NCBI GenBank assembly: GCA_018711755.1
Contig: DVHY01000053.1
Location: 1 to 9,616, forward strand
Direction: 5' to 3'
From: Candidatus Limivicinus faecipullorum
GTDB lineage: Bacteria; Bacillota; Clostridia; Oscillospirales; Oscillospiraceae
Length of the DNA: 9,616 bases
Below are positions 1-5,335 of the stretch, one piece after another. The notes under the pieces were generated by a model that did not search any database, had not been told where the DNA came from, and worked only from the letters and a program-made list of their open reading frames with translations. The first letter of the stretch is position 1; each line of letters opens with the position of its first letter. A program made the translations under genes and the position numbers.

Positions 1-83
1 AAGGTGAGTAAGGGGCCTTACCCCCTCGCGCTCCCCCGCTGCTCTATTGTTTTTCATTTATTTTATGGTTTTTCGACAGTCTG

Positions 84-115
84 ATCAGGGCCGCCCCTTT
101 AGGGGCGGCCCTGAT
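84..115 (+). terminator. Strong hairpin, probable intrinsic terminator
   Basis: A perfect 14-bp GC-rich stem (84-97 pairing with 102-115) closes a TTTA loop. On the plus strand the stem is followed at once by a T-rich stretch (TTTATTTAAT), as in a Rho-independent terminator for a plus-strand transcript entering from left of the window. On the minus strand, where acpP ends 36 bases away, the stem is followed by CAGACTGTCG and has no U-tract, so termination of acpP here is less certain. The rest of 1-150 holds no gene that I can see. Confidence 0.6.
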
Positions 116-150
116 TTTATTTAATATATTCTCTGTTGCCTGCAGCAAAA

Positions 151-378
151 TTACTTGATACGCTCCAGATAGTCGACAATGGCGCCTACGGTGGTCAGCT
201 TTGCCGCATCGTCATCGCTGATGGTAATGCCAAAGCTGTCCTCCAGGGACATGATAAGCTCTACCACATCCAGAGAATCTGCACCTAGGTCGTCGATGAG
301 ATTCGTATCCATAGTGATGGTCTCGGGGTCGATTTCAAACTGTTTTGCCAGGTTTTCCTTTACGGTTTCAAAAAGCAT
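151..378 (-). CDS. acpP: Acyl carrier protein
   Basis: Small acidic cytoplasmic carrier that holds growing acyl chains as thioesters on a 4'-phosphopantetheine arm during type II fatty acid synthesis. The 75-residue product has the usual length and the diagnostic LGADSLDVVEL motif, with Ser35 as the expected attachment serine. Four-helix-bundle spacing and acidic composition are normal. The ATG is preceded by AGGAGG at good spacing. It lies 21 bases after jag on the same strand and so is probably cotranscribed with the rpmH-to-jag cluster; no separate promoter is evident. The placement is unusual, because acpP more often sits in a fab operon and mnmE commonly follows jag. Its proximity to a membrane-insertion cluster does not imply a changed function. 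Identification is secure. Confidence 0.97.
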   Translation of the reverse strand: MLFETVKENLAKQFEIDPETITMDTNLIDDLGADSLDVVELIMSLEDSFGITISDDDAAKLTTVGAIVDYLERIK

Positions 379-399
379 GTTTATCTCCTCCTAAACTTC

Positions 400-1164
400 T
401 CATGCCCATTCGCGGCTCTTAGGCTTGTTATCCGGCTGTTCCGGCTTCACATAGGATACCACTACCCGGCGGTTGGGCTCCACGCCGGTGGAGCTGGTGG
501 TTACCCCCTTGTAGTTTTGCAGAGCGGTATGGATAACATGGCGCTCATAGGAGTTCATAGGCTCCAGGGCCATGCTGCGCTTATATTTGATGGCCTTCTC
601 CGCCATCTTCTCCGCCAGGCGGGTCAGAGATTCCTCCCGCTTGCTCCGGTAGCACTCGGCGTCCACACTGATATGCATATGCTTCTCGCTGCCGCGGTTT
701 ACCACATAGTTTGTCAGATGCTGTATGGCGTCCAAAGTCTCGCCCCGGCGGCCGATTATGGCCCCCATGCCGTTGCCGGACAGGCTCACGTTCACGCCGC
801 CGTTATCCCGGGGGCTGAACTCCATCTGGGCCTTCACGCCCATGCGCTCCAACAGGCCGCTGAGGAACTGGCGTATCTGCGCATACTCCGCCGGCTCATC
901 CGCCGCTGCTGCAGGGGCCGGGACAGTCTCAGCTGCGGCCTTGGGCTGGGCCTTCATTTCCTCGGTCTCCTCTGCGGGAGCTTCATCCGGGGCCTCATAG
1001 CTGACCCGGACCACCGCGGGAGCCGCGCCTATGCCCAGAAAGCCGGACTTGGCCCGCTCCAGTATCTCCACGGAGACCTCGTCTCTGTCCAGTCCCAGCT
1101 CGCTGAGGGCCAGAGCTATGGCCTCATCCTCGGTCCGGGCTGACTTTTCCAAAGTTTTTATCAT
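400..1164 (-). CDS. jag: Jag/KhpB RNA-binding protein (Jag_N, KH, R3H)
   Basis: RNA-binding protein of the Jag/KhpB (SpoIIIJ-associated, EloR) family, which in Firmicutes partners with KhpA and affects cell elongation and division. The 254-residue product has the three expected parts: a Jag_N domain (about 1-55, with a KSGFLGIG motif at 39-46), a KH domain (about 95-170) with the GxxG-type loop IIGRRGE at 136-142, and a C-terminal R3H domain (about 175-240) with the RxxxH signature at Arg208/His212. Residues about 57-92 are a low-complexity Ala/Glu/Pro linker. The ATG is preceded by GGAG at slightly long spacing (11 bases). It begins 20 bases after the yidC stop, the classical yidC-jag pairing. 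KH and R3H motifs are intact, so the gene is probably functional. Confidence 0.95.
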   Translation of the reverse strand: MIKTLEKSARTEDEAIALALSELGLDRDEVSVEILERAKSGFLGIGAAPAVVRVSYEAPDEAPAEETEEMKAQPKAAAETVPAPAAAADEPAEYAQIRQFLSGLLERMGVKAQMEFSPRDNGGVNVSLSGNGMGAIIGRRGETLDAIQHLTNYVVNRGSEKHMHISVDAECYRSKREESLTRLAEKMAEKAIKYKRSMALEPMNSYERHVIHTALQNYKGVTTSSTGVEPNRRVVVSYVKPEQPDNKPKSREWA

Positions 1165-1184
1165 AATTTCAAAATCTCCAATTA

Positions 1185-2573
1185 TCAGTCAAGCTTTTCT
1201 TCCCGGGTCTCTTCCTCGGCATGGGCGGTCTCCTGGCTTTCGGCCTGGGTCTCGTCGCTCAGCTGCTCCTGAACTTCGGTCTCGGCCGCAGTGTTCAGCA
1301 GCTCTTCGCTCTCCATGCTCTCGTCGATGGACGGGGCGTTCTCGCTCTCGGCAGCGGCCAGAGCGGTGGCCTCCTCCGCGTTCTCCGGGTTGGTGAAACG
1401 GTCCGGCACATAGGCGCGGCCTCTGGCATAACGGCGGTCTCCCACCTGGGAGGCGGGCTTCTCATGCTCCTTTATGCCAAGACGCTCACGGCGTGCAGCA
1501 CGCTCGGCCCGCTCAAGGGCCGCCTTGCGCTCTTCCGCCTTCTGCTTCTCGTTTGCCTGGATCTTCTTCTTGCTGGTGTTGGCATTGATCTCGGTCTTGC
1601 CCTCGGCCTTGAGACGCTCGGTCTCCAGGCGCTTGGCCTCCAGCTCTTTCTCACGCTCGCTGCGCTGGGCCGCCCGGACGGCGTCCTCCTTATCCAGCTG
1701 CTTCTTGAACACCTTGGTGAGGAAGAAGTCTCTGGCTATGCCGAAAATGGAGTTGGCTATCCAGTAGATACCCATGGCGGCAGGCATGACAAAGCAGATC
1801 CACACGCTCATGAGGGGCATCATGATGGTCATGCTCTTCATGGAAGCCTGGGTCTGAGGAGTGTTCTGCTGGGGGTTGGTCATGTTGCTTATCTTCATGG
1901 ACGCCCAGGACAGGAAAGCAGACACGACAGGGATGAGGAACAGGCCCAGAGCGGGCAGCCATACGCTGACATCGCTCCAGTCGGTGTGCATGAAGAAGTT
2001 CCACTCCGGCTGCTGGCCCATATTCAGGCCCAGGAAGCTGAAGTCGATATTCATCAGGCCGTCTATCTTCCCGGCCAGGGCGGTCTGTATCTCGTCCCAG
2101 TGCTGGTGGGCAATGTCCGCCAGCTTTATCTCAAAGTAGGCGTCGGTCTTGGTGGGGATGGTGTACCAGCCCTGGGCCACAAAGTAGTCCTGCAGTGTGG
2201 TGACCACATCCTCCGCCACAAACATCATGCGGGTCAGAGGCTGGCGGATAACGCTGTAGAGCGCTATCAGGATGGGGAAGGGTATGAGAGACCAGAGGCA
2301 GCCGGACATGGGGTTGACCCCCTCTTCCCTGTACAGCTTCTGCATCTCCTGGTTCAGCTTCTGGGGGTTGCCCTCATGGCGGCGCTGCAGCTCCTGGATC
2401 TTGGGGGTGAGACGGGTAGAACGCATCATGCTCTTTTTGCTCTTGGCCATGAAAGGGGTCATGAGCAGGTTGACCATGAAGGCAAAGAGGATTATGGATA
2501 TTCCGTAGTTGCCGGTAAATTCATAGAACTTTATCAGCGGCCAGGAAAATATCTTGCAAATAAGTTCGCCCAT
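1185..2573 (-). CDS. yidC: YidC/Oxa1 membrane protein insertase
   Basis: Membrane insertase of the YidC/Oxa1/Alb3 family, inserting proteins into the cytoplasmic membrane alone or with Sec. I start it at the ATG 2571-2573 (462 residues), not the TTG 18 bases upstream, because AAGGAG (2580-2585) lies 6 bases before this ATG. Likely membrane segments are at about 22-42, 92-110, 203-225, 248-267 and 268-286. The cytoplasmic helical hairpin (TPKIQEL to KLYREEGVNPMSGC, about 56-92) matches the family closely. Oddities: the conserved groove arginine is Asn35; the extracytoplasmic loop between the second and third segments is about 85 residues; and a roughly 170-residue charged tail (from about 290) has a Lys/Arg/Glu coiled-coil-like part, then an acidic Ala/Glu/Ser-rich end. 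There is no convincing lipobox. Upstream is yidD, downstream jag. Confidence 0.96.
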   Translation of the reverse strand: MGELICKIFSWPLIKFYEFTGNYGISIILFAFMVNLLMTPFMAKSKKSMMRSTRLTPKIQELQRRHEGNPQKLNQEMQKLYREEGVNPMSGCLWSLIPFPILIALYSVIRQPLTRMMFVAEDVVTTLQDYFVAQGWYTIPTKTDAYFEIKLADIAHQHWDEIQTALAGKIDGLMNIDFSFLGLNMGQQPEWNFFMHTDWSDVSVWLPALGLFLIPVVSAFLSWASMKISNMTNPQQNTPQTQASMKSMTIMMPLMSVWICFVMPAAMGIYWIANSIFGIARDFFLTKVFKKQLDKEDAVRAAQRSEREKELEAKRLETERLKAEGKTEINANTSKKKIQANEKQKAEERKAALERAERAARRERLGIKEHEKPASQVGDRRYARGRAYVPDRFTNPENAEEATALAAAESENAPSIDESMESEELLNTAAETEVQEQLSDETQAESQETAHAEEETREEKLD

Positions 2574-2579
2574 TGGTAA

Positions 2580-2585
2580 CTCCTT
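2580..2585 (-). promoter_or_regulatory. Ribosome binding site deciding the yidC start
   Basis: AAGGAG on the minus strand, 6 bases before the ATG at 2571-2573. It lies inside the TTG-initiated longer frame, so the longer start would need the ribosome to begin on top of this site. This favours the ATG. Confidence 0.8.
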
Positions 2586-2614
2586 GTTCAATTAAAAGAT
2601 AGGCTTGTCCCCCC

Positions 2615-2833
2615 TCAGGGGACAGGATCATAGAAGCCGCGTTTTCCCCTATAAAAGGGGTGGCAGCAGCAAATGCGCCGGAGAGCCAGCCAGCCCCCTT
2701 TCAGGGCGCCGTACTTCTCTATGGCCTCCAGGGCATACTGGGAGCAGGTAGGGGTAAAGCGGCAGCAGGGCGGACGCAGGGGAGAGATGTTCCGCCGGTA
2801 GAAACGGATGAGCCAAAGCAGCAGCTTCTTCAC
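2615..2833 (-). CDS. yidD: Membrane protein insertion efficiency factor YidD
   Basis: Small membrane-associated protein (72 residues) that assists YidC-dependent insertion. The family signature is clear: an amphipathic, basic N-terminus (LLWLIRFYRRNISPL), the core RFTPTCSQYALEAIEKYG at about 25-42, and the RICCCHPF motif at about 53-60. Length is typical. It starts with GTG and overlaps the rnpA stop by four bases (GTGA), which suggests translational coupling. A gap of 41 bases leads to the yidC start; a small 7-bp hairpin (2606-2624) overlaps the yidD stop but lacks a U-tract. The rnpA-yidD-yidC order is the standard bacterial arrangement and supports the call. Confidence 0.95.
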   Translation of the reverse strand: MKKLLLWLIRFYRRNISPLRPPCCRFTPTCSQYALEAIEKYGALKGGWLALRRICCCHPFYRGKRGFYDPVP

Positions 2834-3174
2834 GGCCGCTCCTCCAAAAGCTCCAGCTTTTCACAGGCCTCCAGCACGGCGGCCTCCAGCTTTTTATATT
2901 CCGCCCCTACGCAGCGCATCCTGGCCACTATGACGATGTCATAGCCGGTCTTGAAGCGGTGGGCGTTGAGCCGATATATCTCTCTCAGACGGCGGCGCAC
3001 CCGGTTGCGCACCACGGCATGGCCCAGCTTGGTGGACACCGTGTAGCCCAGCCGGTTCACCTTTTCCCGGTTGCGGCGGCTGTACACCACCACATAGGGG
3101 TTCACCGCACTTTTGCCCTTGGAGTACAGACGGCGGAAATCGCTGTTCTTTTTTAAAGTACACCGTATATCCAC
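2830..3174 (-). CDS. rnpA: Ribonuclease P protein component
   Basis: Basic protein subunit of RNase P, which pairs with the catalytic RNA to remove 5' leaders from pre-tRNAs. The 114-residue product has the family's RNR box at residues 56-68 (RNRVRRRLREIYR), the N-terminal LKKNSDFRRLYSKG motif at 7-20 that contributes to substrate-leader binding, and the YDIVIVAR strand at 78-85. The start is GTG with GAGGAG 7 bases upstream. It lies 98 bases downstream of rpmH, with a hairpin between them, and its stop overlaps the yidD start by four bases. Length and motifs are normal; identification is secure. Confidence 0.96.
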   Translation of the reverse strand: MDIRCTLKKNSDFRRLYSKGKSAVNPYVVVYSRRNREKVNRLGYTVSTKLGHAVVRNRVRRRLREIYRLNAHRFKTGYDIVIVARMRCVGAEYKKLEAAVLEACEKLELLEERP

Positions 3175-3216
3175 CTTTTCACTCCTCGCCTTTTTGATTT
3201 TCCCGGAAACACCTAA

Positions 3217-3236
3217 AGGGCGGATCGCTCCGCCCT
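3217..3236 (-). other. Hairpin between rpmH and rnpA (attenuator or processing site)
   Basis: A perfect 8-bp GC-rich stem (3217-3224 with 3229-3236) closes a four-base loop in the 98-base rpmH-rnpA gap. On the minus strand it is followed by TTTAGGTGTTT, a weak and broken U-tract, so only partial termination or RNA processing is plausible. It could help produce far more L34 mRNA than rnpA mRNA. The hairpin is seen directly; its role is inferred. Confidence 0.45.
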
Positions 3237-3272
3237 AAAAATATTTTCCTTAAACCTGCTCACCGGCGGAGA

Positions 3273-3407
3273 TCAGTAGCTGAGCTTTGCTCTGCCTTTG
3301 GCTCTGCGGCGTGCCAAAACCTTGCGGCCGTTGGCGGTCTTCATTCTCTTGCGGAAGCCGTGCTCTTTCTTGCGCTGGAGCTTCTTGGGCTGGTAGGTAC
3401 GAAGCAT
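3273..3407 (-). CDS. rpmH: 50S ribosomal protein L34
   Basis: A 44-residue, extremely basic ribosomal protein of the large subunit. The translation starts MLRTYQPKKLQRKKEHGFRK and ends RRRAKGRAKLSY, matching bacterial L34 along its full length. The ATG (3405-3407) has AAGGAG 9 bases upstream, and the stop is TGA at 3273-3275. It is the first gene of the rpmH-rnpA-yidD-yidC-jag-acpP run and sits about 110 bases downstream of a consensus promoter. dnaA, the usual upstream divergent neighbour, is absent; thiT is there instead. Confidence 0.98.
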   Translation of the reverse strand: MLRTYQPKKLQRKKEHGFRKRMKTANGRKVLARRRAKGRAKLSY

Positions 3408-3490
3408 TCTTGTGCACTCCTTTCAGGTTGATACTCAACATCGGCAGAGCCTTGGCCCGGCCGAAGTAGTTGACATTTCAAAGGTCAAAC

Positions 3491-3522
3491 GACCACCCGA
3501 CGACATACGCCGTCGAGTGGTC
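3491..3522. repeat. Interrupted palindrome abutting the rpmH -10 box
   Basis: GACCAC (3491-3496) and CGACG (3498-3502) are mirrored by CGTCG (3511-3515) and GTGGTC (3517-3522), with one mismatched pair between the arms and an 8-base centre. The outer arm touches the -10 hexamer, so the element spans the predicted transcription start. It could be an operator or a 5'-end RNA stem. A further GGTC half-site lies at 3483-3486. No regulator can be named. Confidence 0.5.
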
Positions 3523-3552
3523 ATTATATACTAAATTATTACATCTTGTCAA
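3523..3552 (-). promoter_or_regulatory. Consensus sigma-A promoter for the rpmH operon
   Basis: On the minus strand a perfect -35 (TTGACA, 3547-3552) and a perfect -10 (TATAAT, 3523-3528) are separated by 18 bases. The predicted start near 3516 gives a leader of about 109 bases to rpmH. Two consensus hexamers fit the high expression expected of a ribosomal protein gene. Confidence 0.85.
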
Positions 3553-3587
3553 CAAAAACTTTGCTGCGGAGGCGATTTGCGCCCCTT

Positions 3588-4154
3588 TCAGGCCTGCCTC
3601 AGGTCCTCGCCCCGGATATACTTGCCCAGAGGCCTCCACAGCAGGGCTCCCACCACCAGGCAGATCAGCATATTGAGTATCATGTAGCTGCCGTTATACA
3701 AAGTGGAATAGAACCAGGGGCTGGTCATGGTCATGCCGAAGAAGGTATCGGGCATGTACTCGGCCCAGACCACGGCGCCCACGAACCAGGCCACCAGGAA
3801 GCGGGCCACGCAGCCGGCCACAGTGCCTATGAAGAAGCCGTTCTTCATCTTGCTGAACAGCCCAGCCACTCCCAGCACGGTGAAGGCCACTATGTAGTCG
3901 CCCAGCATGGACTGCCAGCCCCAGGCATAGGCCCCGTCCAGCAGCAGCTGCAAGAGGCTGAAGGCAAAGCTGGCAAGCAGGCCCTTGCCGAAGCCCCAGC
4001 GGGCACAGTAGATGAATATGGGCAGCATGGACAGGCACACCGAGCCGCCGTTGGGCAGCTCATAGAGCTTGATGTAGCCCAGTATCTGGGCCAGGGCCAC
4101 CAGGACGGCGCCCTCGGTGAGGGCGCGCAGTTTCATGCGGGAATTGGTTTTCAT
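3588..4154 (-). CDS. thiT: Energy-coupled thiamine transporter S component ThiT
   Basis: Integral membrane substrate-binding subunit of a group II ECF transporter; it binds thiamine and works with a shared EcfA/A'/T module that is not in this window. I start it at the ATG 4152-4154 (188 residues), with GGAGG 8 bases upstream, rather than the TTG five codons earlier that overlaps that site. About six hydrophobic segments are visible. Family hallmarks are LTEGAVLVALAQILG (12-26), LPNGGSVCLSMLPIF (33-47), GDYIVAF (85-91) and YNGSYM (153-158). Aligned from memory with Lactococcus ThiT, the acidic ligand (Glu84) is Asp86, Trp133 is Trp130, and Tyr146/Asn151 are Tyr149/Asn154, but His125 is Ala122 and about six residues are inserted after Trp130. 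A TPP riboswitch directly upstream independently supports the role. Confidence 0.93.
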   Translation of the reverse strand: MKTNSRMKLRALTEGAVLVALAQILGYIKLYELPNGGSVCLSMLPIFIYCARWGFGKGLLASFAFSLLQLLLDGAYAWGWQSMLGDYIVAFTVLGVAGLFSKMKNGFFIGTVAGCVARFLVAWFVGAVVWAEYMPDTFFGMTMTSPWFYSTLYNGSYMILNMLICLVVGALLWRPLGKYIRGEDLRQA

Positions 4155-4162
4155 TTTCTTTT

Positions 4163-4167
4163 CCTCC
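4163..4167 (-). promoter_or_regulatory. Ribosome binding site deciding the thiT start
   Basis: GGAGG on the minus strand, 8 bases before the ATG at 4152-4154. The alternative TTG start (4167-4169) overlaps this site, so the ATG is preferred. Confidence 0.8.
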
Positions 4168-4193
4168 AATCAAAATAATTGGGAAGCAGAAAG

Positions 4194-4226
4194 AAAAAAC
4201 CGCAGGTCCAATTAATGAACCTGCGG
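4194..4226 (-). terminator. Intrinsic terminator of the TPP riboswitch expression platform
   Basis: On the minus strand CCGCAGGT (4226-4219) pairs with ACCTGCGG (4207-4200) and is followed directly by six Ts (4199-4194). It lies between the aptamer and thiT and would stop transcription when the aptamer holds TPP. Its 5' arm can instead pair with part of the aptamer (TGAACCTG, 4276-4269), giving a mutually exclusive antiterminator. Confidence 0.88.
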
Positions 4227-4239
4227 CAAAGTTTCACTC

Positions 4240-4332
4240 TCTGTTTCCTACGCCGGCATTATCCGGATCAGGTTCACGGGTCTCGAGATTAAAGTTTATC
4301 TCGTCTCAGCCGGGCCTACCCAGCACCCCTCT
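4240..4332 (-). promoter_or_regulatory. TPP riboswitch (THI element) aptamer
   Basis: The minus strand carries the conserved TPP-aptamer blocks in order: GGGGTGC, CTGAGA, the variable P3 hairpin (CGAGAT...ATCTCG), ACCC, GAACCTGATCCGGATAATGC, and CCGGCGTAGGAAAC. CTGAGA binds the pyrimidine and the GATAATGCCGGCG region binds the pyrophosphate in this class. It is transcribed from the promoter at 4347-4375 and followed by the terminator at 4194-4226, so it should switch thiT off when thiamine pyrophosphate is plentiful. Edge positions are approximate because P1 is short. Confidence 0.96.
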
Positions 4333-4346
4333 TCAATTGCAAAGCA

Positions 4347-4375
4347 ATAGTACCACTTTTGTGTACGCTTGTCAA
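4347..4375 (-). promoter_or_regulatory. Sigma-A promoter for the thiT riboswitch transcript
   Basis: On the minus strand TTGACA (4370-4375) and TACTAT (4347-4352) are 17 bases apart, placing the start near 4340, just before the aptamer. The -35 box lies only three bases from the galU stop, so the thiT unit is packed directly behind galU. A small inverted repeat, ATTGC-AAA-GCAAT (4336-4348), touches the -10. Confidence 0.82.
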
Positions 4376-4378
4376 TTT

Positions 4379-5269
4379 TTATCTAAGATTTTTGTCTTTC
4401 AGCTGTTCCGCCTTGTCTATGATGAACTGGCGCAGCCAGTCCCCGGCCTCCTCATTCTTCAGGGCAAAGTCGATGATGGACTCCAGATAGCCCTTCAGGT
4501 TGCCGGTGTCGTAACGCTTGCCCTCAAAGTCCACGGCGCACATGGGCTCCTCATGGCACAGCCGGCGCATGCCGTCGGTGAGCTGGATCTCGTTGTTGCG
4601 TCCGGGGGCAGTGTGCTCCAGGATATCGAAGATGGCGGGGGTGAGCACATAGCGGCCCATGATGGCATAGTTGGAGAGCCGTTCCTCCATGGTGGGCTTT
4701 TCGTTCATGTCCCCTATCCTGTAGACCCGCTCCGACAACTGCTCCACCAGCTTTACCGAGGAATACTTGCATATCTCCTCCCCGGGAAATTCCCGGATGG
4801 CTATGGCGCTGCACTTGTATCTCTCCGCAGCGTCCACCAGCTGCTTGAGCACCGGGGTCTCGCTGAGCATGATATCGTCCCCCAAAAGCACGGCGAAGGG
4901 CTCGTTGCCCACAAAGCTCTTGGCCCGCCACACCGCATGGCCCAGGCCCTTGGTCTCCTTCTGACGCACAAAGTACACATCCGCCATGTCCGCCACCGCC
5001 CTGATTATACCCGCTTCCTTCTCCTTGCCGTCGGCCATCAGGCGGCTCTCCAGGTCCGGAGCATAGTCGAAGTAGTCCTCTATAGGGGACTTTCCCCGAT
5101 TGGTGATTATGAGTATCTCCTCCACTCCCGCGGACACCGCCTCCTCCACGATGTACTGGAGCACCGGCTTGTCCACCAGGGGCAGCATCTCCTTGGGGAT
5201 GCTCTTGGTGTTGGGCAGCAGTCTGGTCCCCAGCCCGGCGGCAGGTATGATGGCTTTTCTAACTTTCAT
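4379..5269 (-). CDS. galU: UTP--glucose-1-phosphate uridylyltransferase
   Basis: Cytoplasmic enzyme making UDP-glucose from UTP and glucose-1-phosphate, the glucosyl donor for envelope glycolipids, teichoic acid or capsule glycans. I start it at the ATG 5267-5269 (296 residues, typical length), since AAGGAGG lies 8 bases upstream. The in-frame ATG seven codons earlier would put that ribosome site inside the gene. The nucleotidyltransferase signature is complete: AAGLGTRLLPNTKSIPKEMLP at 10-30, DKP at 33-35, the KGLGHAVWRAK motif at 107-117, the LLGDD metal-site segment at 128-132, and the NNEIQLTD motif at 225-232. It lies 66 bases downstream of queH on the same strand and may be read through from it. 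No clear terminator separates it from thiT. Confidence 0.96.
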   Translation of the reverse strand: MKVRKAIIPAAGLGTRLLPNTKSIPKEMLPLVDKPVLQYIVEEAVSAGVEEILIITNRGKSPIEDYFDYAPDLESRLMADGKEKEAGIIRAVADMADVYFVRQKETKGLGHAVWRAKSFVGNEPFAVLLGDDIMLSETPVLKQLVDAAERYKCSAIAIREFPGEEICKYSSVKLVEQLSERVYRIGDMNEKPTMEERLSNYAIMGRYVLTPAIFDILEHTAPGRNNEIQLTDGMRRLCHEEPMCAVDFEGKRYDTGNLKGYLESIIDFALKNEEAGDWLRQFIIDKAEQLKDKNLR

Positions 5270-5277
5270 GGCTCGTA

Positions 5278-5284
5278 CCTCCTT
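5278..5284 (-). promoter_or_regulatory. Ribosome binding site deciding the galU start
   Basis: AAGGAGG on the minus strand, 8 bases before the ATG at 5267-5269. It falls within the first codons of the longer reading frame that begins at 5290, so the inner ATG is preferred. Confidence 0.8.
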
Positions 5285-5335
5285 GTTCATTTGCAGGCAA
5301 GTCTTGTTTATCCCCGGGTCATGTCCCGGCAGCAG

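Noticed and set aside
1221..2579. A 452-codon plus-strand frame opposite yidC
   Set aside because: Its hydrophobic and His/Gly-rich translation reflects the complement of yidC; no ribosome site or family motif.
3250..3441. A 63-codon minus-strand frame over rpmH
   Set aside because: It is out of frame with L34, whose complete 44-residue sequence is unmistakable at 3273-3407.
3470..3475. TTGACA on the plus strand, looked at as a promoter pointing toward thiT
   Set aside because: No -10 hexamer lies at suitable spacing, and downstream genes are on the other strand. It is part of a small inverted repeat in the rpmH leader.
3408..3587. Possible replication origin next to rpmH
   Set aside because: No run of DnaA boxes or AT-rich unwinding region was seen and dnaA is absent; the segment is explained by the rpmH promoter and leader.
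3546..4178. A 210-codon plus-strand frame opposite thiT
   Set aside because: It is antisense to a complete thiT with riboswitch, terminator and ribosome site; the translation is His/Gln/Gly-rich without motifs.
5314..5329. Small hairpin (CCGGG / CCCGG) between queH and galU as a terminator
   Set aside because: Only five base pairs and no U-tract on the minus strand; more likely chance structure.
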